DNA from: a virus
Virus record (IMG/VR): IMGVR_UViG_3300029286_000005
Span: 1 to 40,791 of that record
Reading direction: 5' to 3' (one strand)
DNA: 40,791 bases
In this document: positions 6,466 through 13,572 of the stretch, piece by piece
Position numbering within the stretch: position 1 is the first letter of the stretch
How the letters are laid out: every line of letters begins with the position of its first letter
Notes under the pieces: model-generated
The model's database searches: none
Seen by the model: the letters and a program-made list of their open reading frames with translations, nothing else
Told to the model about the DNA's origin: nothing
Position numbers and translations under genes: made by a program

Positions 6466-6767
6466 TGCACTTATACAATTTAATGTCGGCTCAAGGATTT
6501 GAAGGAGGAATGTCTGTTCAGTTCTTTATGGTTTGGATTGGACTTGCTTTACTTGTTATCGTAGGAATGATTGCTAAGAAATGGCTAGGTGAAGAAGAAA
6601 TTGTTGGAATGCCTTATAATTGGCTTGGATCATTATTAGGTGCTCTTGTTTATATTTTAGTTGCTACCTTTACAGGTTCTGCAAAGATTTCTTTAGTTGT
6701 TGGATTGGTTGGAATGCTTATAGGTGGATTTGGTGGTGCAACATTTATGGGAGGAACAGAAGAATGA
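6465..6767 (+). CDS. Membrane protein, three TM helices
   Basis: A 100-aa protein with hydrophobic helices at about 17-36, 52-70 and 74-95, the last rich in glycine (GLVGMLIGGFGGATF). It is coupled to the preceding gene by TAATG and overlaps the next (ATGA). Compact glycine-packed helices suggest an oligomeric membrane protein. No family recognised. Confidence 0.68.
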   Translation: MHLYNLMSAQGFEGGMSVQFFMVWIGLALLVIVGMIAKKWLGEEEIVGMPYNWLGSLLGALVYILVATFTGSAKISLVVGLVGMLIGGFGGATFMGGTEE

Positions 6768-7258
6768 GAGATGAAAAAGGTAGATTTGTAAAGGGAAGTA
6801 ATAATTGGACTGGTAAAAGTCACACAGAAGAAAGCAAGACTAAAATGAGTAATACAAGAAAAAAATTATATAGTGAAGGGAAAACCAAACCAACTAGATT
6901 TTGGAAAGATAAAAAGTTTAGTATAGAACATAAAAATAAAATTAGTAAAAATCATAGAGATTATCAAACAGAAGAAACAAAAGAGAAGTTAAGTATATCT
7001 CATAAAGAGGATAAAAATGGAATGTGGAAAGGAGCTGATGTTAAATATGGAGCTTTGCATGATTGGGTTAGAAGAAGAAAAATAAAACCTGAATTCTGTG
7101 AAAATTGTAAAGAAGGAATACCTTATGACTTAGCAAATATTAGTGGTGAATATAAAAGGGATATAAATGATTTTGAATGGTTATGTAGAAGATGTCACAT
7201 GAATAAAGATAATAGAATATTAAATCTAAAGCAATTTGAAAATGAAATTCTTCAATAA
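6764..7258 (+). CDS. NUMOD3/HNH-type endonuclease-like protein
   Basis: A 164-aa basic protein. Residues 17-75 contain NUMOD3-like repeats (KSHTEESKTKMS, KFSIEHKNKIS) typical of DNA-binding regions of homing endonucleases. The C-terminal part has a CENC...CRRCHMNKD zinc-finger core of the HNH fold with NISGEYKRDINDFEWLC, but the usual HH catalytic pair is replaced, so catalytic activity is uncertain. The start ATG 6764 overlaps the previous stop; the frame upstream of it is only the shadow of the membrane gene. It sits inside a membrane-protein operon, as a mobile intruder would. Confidence 0.8.
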   Translation: MRDEKGRFVKGSNNWTGKSHTEESKTKMSNTRKKLYSEGKTKPTRFWKDKKFSIEHKNKISKNHRDYQTEETKEKLSISHKEDKNGMWKGADVKYGALHDWVRRRKIKPEFCENCKEGIPYDLANISGEYKRDINDFEWLCRRCHMNKDNRILNLKQFENEILQ

Positions 7259-7418
7259 AAAAAAGAAAGACACGCGTTGTAATCATAAGTTTAAAGACTT
7301 TAATGCGATTGTTATTGAAAATCGTATAAGGATGGTATCATGTTGTGAATTATGTGGACTTGCAATACATAGACAAATTTATTCTATGAAGAAAGCTGCG
7401 GAGTTGGAAAATGAGTAA
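7242..7418 (+). CDS. Small zinc-finger-like protein
   Basis: A 58-aa basic protein with a C/H-rich centre (CNHKF, then CCELCGLAIHRQIY), consistent with one zinc knuckle. Start chosen at ATG 7242; a TTG at 7236 is possible. It overlaps the HNH-like gene by 17 bases and the next gene by 8. Likely nucleic-acid or protein binding; no function assigned. Confidence 0.62.
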   Translation: MKFFNKKKKDTRCNHKFKDFNAIVIENRIRMVSCCELCGLAIHRQIYSMKKAAELENE

Positions 7419-7764
7419 GAAAAAGAGACAACAGTATGGGGCTCCACATGATACCCTGTTTCAAGACAGTTCGGTGGACAATTTTACAGAAATAGTTCAT
7501 TTAATATTTTTAATTGTTGGTTCTCTCATAAAAAGTTTTGTTTATACTTTATCACAAATTGTTTGGTTGTTTGCAGGAATATTTATTTTAATTGGTTCTT
7601 TCTTTTGGCTTAATCAACAAGGACTAATGACAACTCAAGTTCAAGACATAAAAGGATTATGGAAACTTATTGATTTATTTAGAAATTACTGGGGATTATT
7701 ATTTGGAATTGTTTGGATATGGGAAGCTAAGGTTAGTGTTAAAGAAATGGATAATGCTAGATAA
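7411..7764 (+). CDS. Membrane protein, about three hydrophobic segments
   Basis: A 117-aa protein with a basic soluble N-terminus (SKKKRQQYGAPHD), helices at about 27-45, 48-67 and possibly 88-105, and a short C-terminal tail. Start ATG 7411 overlaps the previous gene. It belongs to the 5711-8896 membrane operon. No family recognised. Confidence 0.68.
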   Translation: MSKKKRQQYGAPHDTLFQDSSVDNFTEIVHLIFLIVGSLIKSFVYTLSQIVWLFAGIFILIGSFFWLNQQGLMTTQVQDIKGLWKLIDLFRNYWGLLFGIVWIWEAKVSVKEMDNAR

Positions 7765-7783
7765 TCATCAATGGAGAAAAGAA

Positions 7784-8323
7784 ATGGAAAGCCTAAACGA
7801 TTTTGATAAGAGAAGAAAGAGAGGATTAAAAATACTATTAGTCAATGAAGCATTAGCTCTCGCTAGTTTATATTATTATAAACTTGGTGGAGCAGATTGG
7901 ATATTTTATATTTGTATTGGTTATTTTGTTTTCTCAACGCTGTTATTAATGAATAGGATATTTAAAACAAAGCCCAGTGATGATAGTAATTATATATTTG
8001 GGGAGAGACTAGGTGATAAGATGAAGACAACACCGCAGAAATTTATCTACGAAGTGATGATGATGTCTTTATCTTTTATTATTGTTGCTGGAATTGCGAG
8101 TTCTATCTTTTCTGTTTTCTTTACTGAAATTTCTATTGTCTATAAAATTATTATAAGTATTAGTGGAGTATTTGGAGCATTGTTTATGCTTATGATTTTG
8201 ATAACAACATTTCAACAATATAAACAATTAATCGAGGCACAAGATATGCTTAAAGTAATGGAGATAGCTAAATCCAATGTTAATACAAACCCATTTAGAA
8301 AAAATGAAAGGAGGGCTAAATAA
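7784..8323 (+). CDS. Membrane protein, four TM helices
   Basis: A 179-aa protein. After a basic N-terminus (DFDKRRKRGLK) come a first pair of helices (about 14-30 and 35-56), a soluble loop, and a second pair (about 92-115 and 122-145), ending in a charged cytoplasmic helix. ATG 7784 has GGAG seven bases upstream; ATG 7754, overlapping the previous gene, is the alternative. Bitopic pairs with a long loop recall assembly platform proteins, but I see no specific match. Confidence 0.68.
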   Translation: MESLNDFDKRRKRGLKILLVNEALALASLYYYKLGGADWIFYICIGYFVFSTLLLMNRIFKTKPSDDSNYIFGERLGDKMKTTPQKFIYEVMMMSLSFIIVAGIASSIFSVFFTEISIVYKIIISISGVFGALFMLMILITTFQQYKQLIEAQDMLKVMEIAKSNVNTNPFRKNERRAK

Positions 8324-8325
8324 TA

Positions 8326-8634
8326 ATGGCTAAAATTAAAAATGAAGAAGAATTTGAAGACGACTTCCCTGAAGAAGAAGAAGATTTTGAGCAAGAAGAA
8401 GAAGAAATCCCTCAACAAAAAGTAAGGAGGCAACCAGTTCCACCTATTGAAATGAATAGGAGTAACAAGTTTGCACCTAAACCAAAACCAGTTCCTCAAA
8501 ATAGATATGTTGTTTATAATACTCCTGCTGTAAATGGGATTAGAGATACAGCAACAAATACTGTTATAGGAATTGAGGAAGCAATAGCCGAAATGTTAAG
8601 TAGACAAGCCAGGATAGAGGAGAGCTTAGGATAA
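8326..8634 (+). CDS. Acidic and proline-rich protein of the membrane operon
   Basis: A 102-aa soluble protein. Residues 6-29 are almost all Glu and Asp, residues 33-62 are basic and proline-rich, and the end is helical (AIAEMLSRQARIEESLG). A strong GGAGG lies 11 bases before the ATG. The charge-split, disordered look suggests a scaffold or adaptor binding the membrane proteins encoded on either side. Confidence 0.68.
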   Translation: MAKIKNEEEFEDDFPEEEEDFEQEEEEIPQQKVRRQPVPPIEMNRSNKFAPKPKPVPQNRYVVYNTPAVNGIRDTATNTVIGIEEAIAEMLSRQARIEESLG

Positions 8635-8635
8635 A

Positions 8636-8896
8636 ATGGTAAGAAAAATAAAACCAATAGGAGAAATTTCTGATTATCCGAGTTCTTATACTAAACAAAT
8701 TAAAAATTTGTTAACTCCACCTTCAGCAAATGAAAGAAAGAAAACTATAACCTTGTTTATGGTTATTGTGTTCAGTTTGTTAATGGTGATGTCTGCTTAC
8801 ATTCCTAATTGGTTCATACAAGTTTGGTTTCAGGTAATTTTATTTATTGCACAATTAGTGATCCTGAAAGCCTTGCTAGATGATTATTACGGTTAA
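8636..8896 (+). CDS. Small membrane protein, two TM helices
   Basis: An 86-aa protein with a soluble basic N-terminus (1-38), then helices at about 39-56 and 60-79 and a short acidic end (DDYYG). It is joined to the previous gene by TAAAATG. It closes the 5711-8896 membrane operon and is followed by a T-rich termination region. Function unknown. Confidence 0.68.
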   Translation: MVRKIKPIGEISDYPSSYTKQIKNLLTPPSANERKKTITLFMVIVFSLLMVMSAYIPNWFIQVWFQVILFIAQLVILKALLDDYYG

Positions 8897-8897
8897 T

Positions 8898-8919
8898 TAT
8901 TTTTATTATTTTTTTATTT
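8898..8919 (+). terminator. T-rich archaeal-type terminator
   Basis: Directly after the stop at 8896 the plus strand runs through several T-blocks, including TTTTT and TTTTTTT. Archaeal RNA polymerase terminates on such U-tracts without a hairpin. It separates the membrane operon from the HNH-type gene at 8938, which has its own GGGAG ribosome-binding site (8928-8932). Confidence 0.5.
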
Positions 8920-8937
8920 AAATTTAAGGGAGATAAA

Positions 8938-9390
8938 ATGGATAAAGACGAAGAAAAAAGAAAGCAACACAATAAAGATAATCTTGATTGGTATCATAAA
9001 AATAAATCAAGAATATCAATAAGAAGAAAAGAACTTTTAAAAAATCCAAGCAATAAACTAAAAAAAGCTAAGTCATATAGAAAGTCTTATCTAAAAAATA
9101 AAGAGAAAATTGAAAAATACAAAAGAGAGTGGAACAAAAAGAATAGATTAAGATTAAACTGTCAAGCTAAAATAAACTATTGGAAGAATAAAGAGAGTAA
9201 AAATGATGCCTTCTTAAAAATTTATGCTAGGAAAATTGCAAGAAGAATACAGATACCTCCAGGACAATTATGTCAAGACTGCAATATTCGACTTGCTATT
9301 GGAAAACATCATGAGGATTATTTTAAACCTTTGGAAGTTAAATTTTTATGTTTAGATTGCCATAATAAATTAAGGAGAAAATATGATTAA
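8938..9390 (+). CDS. HNH-type endonuclease-like protein
   Basis: A 150-aa, very basic protein. Residues 1-105 are a lysine- and arginine-rich helical region likely to grip DNA. The C-terminal 45 residues hold the zinc-bound HNH-like core: CQDC, then KHHEDYFKPLEVKFLCLDCHNK, with the HH pair and D in the expected places. Phage proteins of this type are freestanding homing or packaging-associated nucleases. GGGAG five bases before the ATG supports the start. It overlaps the next gene by eight bases. Confidence 0.82.
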   Translation: MDKDEEKRKQHNKDNLDWYHKNKSRISIRRKELLKNPSNKLKKAKSYRKSYLKNKEKIEKYKREWNKKNRLRLNCQAKINYWKNKESKNDAFLKIYARKIARRIQIPPGQLCQDCNIRLAIGKHHEDYFKPLEVKFLCLDCHNKLRRKYD

Positions 9391-9691
9391 ACTAATTTTT
9401 CGTAAAGATAGAGAAATTTTGAATTTTGCGGTTATCAACAAAGAAGTATATTATCAAGACCGTGTTTGGGAGAACGGAGTTAGGCTTATTCCAAAAGACG
9501 AGAACATAGTAAAACTTATAGTGATGTCCAGGAATAGGCTTCCTCCAATCATAAAAGCATTATCCCAAGCTATGTCTGAAAAAGATAAAGAAGAATATAA
9601 TGCTTGTAAAACTGAACAAGACATTGCAGATAAGATTAGATTAGATTGTAAGAAGCAAGGGCTTGTGATGGTTGATATGAAGGTGAATTAA
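9383..9691 (+). CDS. Hypothetical soluble protein
   Basis: A 102-aa alpha/beta protein of unknown family. The N-terminal half reads as strands (MIKLIFRKDREILNFAV, VYYQDRVW), the C-terminal half as charged helices (ALSQAMSEKDKEEYNACK). It overlaps the HNH-type gene, and its stop overlaps the next start (TAATG). Confidence 0.65.
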   Translation: MIKLIFRKDREILNFAVINKEVYYQDRVWENGVRLIPKDENIVKLIVMSRNRLPPIIKALSQAMSEKDKEEYNACKTEQDIADKIRLDCKKQGLVMVDMKVN

Positions 9692-9885
9692 TGGGAAACA
9701 AAGGAAGCATAGTTAGATATTTAGGACGCTGTGAACATATAGAAGTCTGTTGCTTTAATAGCAAAGATTGTTTAACTGAAAAATGTGGATTATATGTTCG
9801 CATAAAAGATATTCCTGAATTGGATAATCCTGTTCGGATTAGACTTTATATAAATGAATATGCTTCAGGAGTAAAATTAAAATGA
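9691..9885 (+). CDS. Cysteine-containing small protein
   Basis: A 64-aa protein with five cysteines in the first half (GRCEHIEVCCFNSKDCLTEKC), probably a metal-binding knot, followed by a strand-rich end. It is coupled to its neighbours by a TAATG overlap at the start and an ATGA overlap at the end. No known function. Confidence 0.62.
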   Translation: MGNKGSIVRYLGRCEHIEVCCFNSKDCLTEKCGLYVRIKDIPELDNPVRIRLYINEYASGVKLK

Positions 9886-10118
9886 CAATATGTAGAAATT
9901 GCGAAAGAGTATTTAGAAAGACTGGCGACGGAGATACTCTTTGCACTTCTTGTTGGATTTCTTCTCGTAAAGGAAGCAAGAAAAAGAAGTGTAGTGCAAT
10001 TTGTAAAGATGGACGCAGATGTCCTCATAAAGCAATTCTTTTAGGTCTTTGTAATTTACATTATACTAAACTTAAATCTAAAAAGAAGAAGAAGAAAAAT
10101 GGCAACATCATTAGATAG
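9882..10118 (+). CDS. Small zinc-finger protein with lysine-rich tail
   Basis: A 78-aa basic protein with two zinc-binding units: CRNC...CTSC (residues 4-24) and CSAICKDGRRCPHKAILLGLC...H (37-60), the second resembling cysteine-rich units seen in phage-encoded small proteins. The tail is nearly all lysine. Probably binds nucleic acid. It overlaps the next gene by 20 bases. Confidence 0.65.
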   Translation: MTICRNCERVFRKTGDGDTLCTSCWISSRKGSKKKKCSAICKDGRRCPHKAILLGLCNLHYTKLKSKKKKKKNGNIIR

Positions 10119-10299
10119 TATTTTAAATACAACAATTCCTATAGGAGTTGTTATAATATTCTTAGGATTAATCTATTGGAAATTAAAAGAACCAATTGAT
10201 ATGATATTAAAAGTAATTTGGAAAGGGATAGTTACTGCTTTTGAAAGTATTGGTTCATCACTTTCAGGTAGTTCAGTAACCGAAGTAACATATAAATAG
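10099..10299 (+). CDS. Small single-TM protein
   Basis: A 66-aa protein: a short polar N-terminus, one TM helix (about 13-30), an amphipathic helix (PIDMILKVIWKGIVTAFESI) and a Ser-rich end. It resembles in size the small minor envelope proteins of membrane-containing viruses, but there is no sequence support for that beyond layout. Confidence 0.62.
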   Translation: MATSLDSILNTTIPIGVVIIFLGLIYWKLKEPIDMILKVIWKGIVTAFESIGSSLSGSSVTEVTYK

Positions 10300-10307
10300 T
10301 CTAGCGG

Positions 10308-10315
10308 TTTTATAT
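10308..10315 (+). promoter_or_regulatory. Probable TATA box for the gene at 10335
   Basis: TTTTATAT centred about 24 bases before ATG 10335. No good ribosome-binding site lies before that ATG, so a leaderless transcript is likely. Confidence 0.5.
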
Positions 10316-10334
10316 TTTAAAAGAGATAAAAGAG

Positions 10335-10571
10335 ATGACAACATATAATCTTGCGCTTACAAAAGTGGAGAAAGAGGTTTTGTATCACAAGTATAAACAA
10401 AGTGGTTTATCGTCGTGGGAAGCGAGCATTAAAGTAAAATCATTTGTGGAATACTTGGACCACTTAGTAAAGAGATTAACTAATGCAAAGAAAGATAAAA
10501 GACAAATTGAGGATAAATTTAAAGAAGAGTTTGAGAAAATGTGCCAAATATTAGAAGCAAAATCAAATTAA
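10335..10571 (+). CDS. Small helical/coiled-coil protein
   Basis: A 78-aa all-helical protein. Residues 8-36 (LTKVEKEVLYHKYKQSG..SWEASIKVKSF) could be a helix-turn-helix and residues 40-76 form a charged coiled coil (KRLTNAKKDKRQIEDKF). It may be a small DNA-binding or dimerising regulator; not recognised. It has its own promoter and is followed 12 bases later by the next gene with a strong GGGAGG. Confidence 0.65.
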   Translation: MTTYNLALTKVEKEVLYHKYKQSGLSSWEASIKVKSFVEYLDHLVKRLTNAKKDKRQIEDKFKEEFEKMCQILEAKSN

Positions 10572-10589
10572 TATAAGGGAGGTATGAAT

Positions 10590-10910
10590 ATGACAAAACT
10601 AACTGACTATGCTAAGGACTTTGAGCCGGCATCAAAAACAAAAAATATCGCAGATTTAAAGGAAGTCTCAACCGATATTGATTTGATTGATGATGAATTT
10701 GAAGTTACTGATAAAATAACTAAGCAAGTGAAAAATGTGAAACAGAAAGTTATAGTTGTGGATGGTGAACAATATAGAGTTCCAAATTCTGTAATAGGAC
10801 AACTTAAAGTTTTATTAGAAGATAATCCAGGACTTAAAAGATTTAAAGTTAAAAAATCAGGAACTACAATGGATGACACAAGGTATCAAGTAATACCTTT
10901 ATTTCCTTAG
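10590..10910 (+). CDS. Conserved-looking small protein, possible DNA-binding role
   Basis: A 106-aa protein from ATG 10590, seven bases after GGGAGG; an in-frame ATG at 10584 is too close to that site. The N-terminal half is acidic. The C-terminal half (GEQYRVPNSVIGQLK..LLEDNPGLKRFKVKKSG...YQVIPL) has the look of small conserved phage and viral proteins encoded near replication genes, some suspected of single-strand DNA binding. I recall the pattern only loosely, so no function is assigned. Confidence 0.66.
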   Translation: MTKLTDYAKDFEPASKTKNIADLKEVSTDIDLIDDEFEVTDKITKQVKNVKQKVIVVDGEQYRVPNSVIGQLKVLLEDNPGLKRFKVKKSGTTMDDTRYQVIPLFP

Positions 10911-10916
10911 TCAAGG

Positions 10917-10924
10917 TTTAAAAA
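10917..10924 (+). promoter_or_regulatory. TATA box before the 10946 hairpin
   Basis: TTTAAAAA centred 25 bases before G10946, the first base of a long hairpin arm. The spacing predicts a transcript that begins exactly at the base of the stem. Confidence 0.5.
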
Positions 10925-10945
10925 TATAAATTTATTATTGTTATT

Positions 10946-11010
10946 GGAGAGGTGTTGAATTCTAGGGCACCAAACATATCTTTTTTAGAACACCTCTCCT
11001 TTCTTTTTTA
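10946..11010 (+). ncRNA. Candidate hairpin RNA or leader with 11-bp stem and T-run
   Basis: GGAGAGGTGTT (10946-10956) is the perfect reverse complement of AACACCTCTCC (10989-10999), closing a 32-base loop, and is followed by a T-rich run (11000-11009). A TATA box is correctly placed for initiation at 10946. Inside, GGTGT can pair instead with GCACC (10968-10972), and TCTA (10961-10964) with TAGA (10986-10989), so two mutually exclusive folds are possible. It could be a roughly 55-65-nt small RNA, an attenuator in the leader of the gene at 11013, or simply a terminator. No box C/D or H/ACA elements are seen. Confidence 0.5.
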
Positions 11011-11012
11011 AA

Positions 11013-11348
11013 ATGAATGAAATTAAAAAAATAGAAATAGAGAAAGACATTGTCTATATGAAAAAAGACTTTACTGGTTGGAGAGTTATCTATCCGATAA
11101 AGAATGAAGATGGAACTTATAATATGAAGAATTTAATTCTCGGCGGAAGCTGGTGGAATTTCTTTAAGGTATTTATTGTGTTCTTATTATTGATAGGTGC
11201 AACTTATATCTATCATTTGGACACACAAACTTGTCGTGAAACATTAACTCATATTGATAGTATTTGTGCTGCATTAAAAATTAATGTTACAAATCCATAT
11301 CTAACTCCAATTAAATCAACTAATTTTACTTTAAATGTCACAAGTTAA
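11013..11348 (+). CDS. Single-TM protein
   Basis: A 111-aa protein: a soluble N-terminus (1-45, IEIEKDIVYMKKDFTGWRVIYPI), one TM helix (about 49-69), then an ectodomain of about 40 residues with two cysteines and sequons (NVT, NFT). It lies right behind the 10946 hairpin, so its expression may depend on read-through of that T-run. It overlaps the next gene by 14 bases. Function unknown. Confidence 0.66.
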   Translation: MNEIKKIEIEKDIVYMKKDFTGWRVIYPIKNEDGTYNMKNLILGGSWWNFFKVFIVFLLLIGATYIYHLDTQTCRETLTHIDSICAALKINVTNPYLTPIKSTNFTLNVTS

Positions 11349-11607
11349 TCCACCCTTATTATATTGCTACATCTATCGCAATTTAAAGAATGGTTGTAAT
11401 TCAGAAGTAATAGTTCAAACTAACTCTCTTATTCCTCTAATGAGGAAAGTTGTTCATACCTGTCCTAAAATAATTCAAACTGAAATATTTAAAGAAATGG
11501 AAGGTATGGGTCTTCTTCGTATGATTGGTTCTGATAGATGTATTATATTAAAAAATAAAGAGGCTGAAAAGAGATTAAAGGAGTATGCGTTTCCGATACA
11601 CCCTTAA
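11335..11607 (+). CDS. Hypothetical soluble protein, possibly winged-helix
   Basis: A 90-aa protein. Residues 40-75 (TEIFKEMEGMGLLRMIGSDR) read like the recognition end of a winged helix-turn-helix, preceded by a cysteine-bearing N-terminus. It is the last plus-strand gene before the convergent junction at 11608. The regulatory assignment is tentative. Confidence 0.6.
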   Translation: MSQVNPPLLYCYIYRNLKNGCNSEVIVQTNSLIPLMRKVVHTCPKIIQTEIFKEMEGMGLLRMIGSDRCIILKNKEAEKRLKEYAFPIHP

Positions 11608-11611
11608 CTCT

Positions 11612-11719
11612 CTATTTCAAACCTTTTATTTTTGTTTGCCAATACTTCTTTAGCCCTGTTGGCGTTTTTGGGTTAGCTATGATTTTCAATGCTGTCGCTT
11701 TAGTTATTTTTCCTCTCAT
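11612..11719 (-). CDS. Small basic protein (35 aa)
   Basis: A 35-aa, strongly basic ORF (MRGKITKATALKIIANPKT, then GLKKYWQTKIKGLK). Its ATG lies two bases after the stop at 11721, continuing the minus-strand operon. Size and charge resemble other tiny basic ORFs of this block (27507, 17934, 17649), which could be nucleic-acid-binding virion components. It is the final gene of the late block. Confidence 0.5.
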   Translation of the reverse strand: MRGKITKATALKIIANPKTPTGLKKYWQTKIKGLK

Positions 11720-11720
11720 T

Positions 11721-12257
11721 TTAATCTGTTACATCTTTATAGATTGAATACATAATTCCAACTGCTGCTCCAAATAATAATAGAGCCATAAATCCACCTA
11801 GCATATTCATTATTGAACTTCCCCAACTACTGTTTATGTAATTAGGTCCGCAATAATTGTATGTTGCGTAAGTATTGTTATTAGCCATTGGCAGCGTTGC
11901 TACTGCATGAGCACTATTAACTAAAGTGTATGTTCCTGCATTTAAGTCTGCAACATAATCTGTTGTATCTGTAAATGCTACTCCGCTTGAGTTCTTCAAA
12001 GCGAAATTTGTTATAGGACAATCACTTCCGTAAGTTGTTCCTGCATTAGTCAATGTATAAGTTATTGTTGGATTAATATCTGTAGTATTTCTTCCAGTTG
12101 CATAAGTCGGTAATACATTATGAACTTCAGAAGTTGCTGTAGATTTTATTGTTGTTCCATAGCTTGCATCTGCAACTACTCCAACAATTACTGCTCCAAA
12201 TAACATTAACACTGCTGCTAGAATTATCTTACCTAATAATCCGGTATTTTCTTTCAT
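11721..12257 (-). CDS. Two-helix membrane protein with inserted ectodomain (MCP paralogue)
   Basis: A 178-aa protein with an N-terminal hydrophobic helix (about 8-28), a Thr/Asn-rich ectodomain (30-140) with two cysteines and sequons, and a C-terminal helix. The last 36 residues align with the 76-aa protein at 29875-30105: SSWG, then a GGF or PGF turn, then GIMYSIYKD against GLYTVFRQA. The two therefore look like relatives, this one carrying an extra loop domain. GGAGG lies about 11 bases before the ATG. In spindle-shaped archaeal viruses the coat is built from such two-helix proteins, and this could be a minor coat or spike-base version. Confidence 0.75.
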   Translation of the reverse strand: MKENTGLLGKIILAAVLMLFGAVIVGVVADASYGTTIKSTATSEVHNVLPTYATGRNTTDINPTITYTLTNAGTTYGSDCPITNFALKNSSGVAFTDTTDYVADLNAGTYTLVNSAHAVATLPMANNNTYATYNYCGPNYINSSWGSSIMNMLGGFMALLLFGAAVGIMYSIYKDVTD

Positions 12258-12284
12258 CTTAATTTAACCTCCTTTCAGTTATAG

Positions 12285-13091
12285 TTACCATAATCCAAAT
12301 CCACCCACATTAGGTCTTTGCTTCATAACTTGTTTTCCACTAAAGAAGTCGGGTTCAGAATAATAAGAAGTATGTTGATTTCCGACTGGTCTTTGAGCAT
12401 TTGATATTGGATCAACAGGAGCAGCTGCTTGCCCATTATTTGCATTCATATTTGAAAAAGGACTTTTAATTCTAAGTAATCCCCATCCATCATCAAATTG
12501 TTGTGATTGTTGGAATTGTTGAGGTTGTTGCTGAATTTGGGCTTGTTGTAGAGGCTGCTGTTGAATTATTTGTTGTGGTTGTGATATTTGTATTGGCTGG
12601 TTTTGGGTCTGTTGAATAGGAATTCTTCTTGCTTGCTGTATTGCTTCATTATAATTTAATCCTGGATTTTGCGCCTGCATTTTTGCTGCAAGAAGTCTTT
12701 GCTGACTCCTTAACCATTTTCTATGGGTAAATACATCAACTGGTCCAACTCCCGGAATAGTATATTTATAGAAAGATCCTTTAGGTCTACCTCTTGAAGC
12801 ATAACCTTTTCCTCCAGCATAAGGCGCACTTGTTCCTGAAATAAATCTAGTAACTTTTCCAACACTCTCTTGTCTAATCATCTGTTGTCCTGGAACTCTC
12901 CTTTTTTGGATAGGCATTCTTCTTGTCATTGTAGTTACAACTCTATTAGCTTTAGAATTTTGTAATTTCTTAGTTGTATCTTGATAATATTCATATCCAC
13001 TTCTTTGAATTCTATATTTTCCTGTTTTTTTGCTAGTATTGTCAATTAAATCTTGTGCTGATTTTCTTATTGGAACTTTTACTATTACCAT
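12285..13091 (-). CDS. Basic, glutamine-rich protein with AT-hook-like motif
   Basis: A 268-aa soluble protein. Residues 1-100 are very basic (TTMTRRMPIQKRRVPGQQ), followed by RGRPKGSFYKYTIPGVGPV (an AT-hook-like RGRPKG then a compact motif), a helical HRKWLRSQQRLLAAKM, a long Gln-rich run (about 160-200) and a Gly/Asn-rich end. The composition suits a DNA-condensing or internal virion protein. It is embedded in the late block between membrane proteins. No enzymatic motif is seen. Confidence 0.7.
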   Translation of the reverse strand: MVIVKVPIRKSAQDLIDNTSKKTGKYRIQRSGYEYYQDTTKKLQNSKANRVVTTMTRRMPIQKRRVPGQQMIRQESVGKVTRFISGTSAPYAGGKGYASRGRPKGSFYKYTIPGVGPVDVFTHRKWLRSQQRLLAAKMQAQNPGLNYNEAIQQARRIPIQQTQNQPIQISQPQQIIQQQPLQQAQIQQQPQQFQQSQQFDDGWGLLRIKSPFSNMNANNGQAAAPVDPISNAQRPVGNQHTSYYSEPDFFSGKQVMKQRPNVGGFGLW

Positions 13092-13093
13092 TG

Positions 13094-13270
13094 TTAGAAT
13101 TTAAAAGGGAAATCATTATTTACTTTCTTGTTAGCATTTCTAAATGCAATCATAGTTCTATCTTGATGAGTTATAAAACTATCATCATCTAAATTATTCT
13201 CCGGATTACTTCCCTGTGCGAGATTTCTCTTTACCCAAAATTCAGATATATCTTGATTATTATTTACCAT
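13094..13270 (-). CDS. Hypothetical 58-aa protein
   Basis: A 58-aa soluble ORF (MVNNNQDISEFWVKRNLAQG, then an acidic DDDS stretch and a basic end). It fills the gap between 13303 and 13091, with the next gene beginning two bases after its stop. No family recognised; tight packing in the operon is the main evidence. Confidence 0.6.
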   Translation of the reverse strand: MVNNNQDISEFWVKRNLAQGSNPENNLDDDSFITHQDRTMIAFRNANKKVNNDFPFKF

Positions 13271-13302
13271 GTTATTAATAGTTGTTCTCCATTTTTAAAA
13301 TC

Positions 13303-13563
13303 CTATCCTGATGTTGTATTTCTAAACTCCAAGTATAGCCATACTAAAAGTCCAAAACCAATTATGATAGAGAATAATTTATATCCAAATCCAGTTAACA
13401 TAGCCATTAAGAATACTGCTTCATAATATATTACAGACATCCTTGACATCTTTCCAAGCCAGCCCATTATAAAAAATATTAATGCAGCTAATACTAATAC
13501 GGTTAATATAAAACTCCCAACGAGCTGTTCAACAAGAATGCCCCAAAGGTCAAAACTTAACAT
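13303..13563 (-). CDS. Membrane protein, two to three TM helices
   Basis: An 86-aa, almost entirely hydrophobic protein: helices at about 12-34, 43-58 and 62-79, a basic loop (GKMSRMS) and a short polar end. AGGAG precedes the ATG by eight bases. It follows the 14028 membrane protein in the operon, and the pair probably forms part of the envelope or a membrane assembly complex. Confidence 0.68.
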   Translation of the reverse strand: MLSFDLWGILVEQLVGSFILTVLVLAALIFFIMGWLGKMSRMSVIYYEAVFLMAMLTGFGYKLFSIIIGFGLLVWLYLEFRNTTSG

Positions 13564-13572
13564 TTGTTACTC

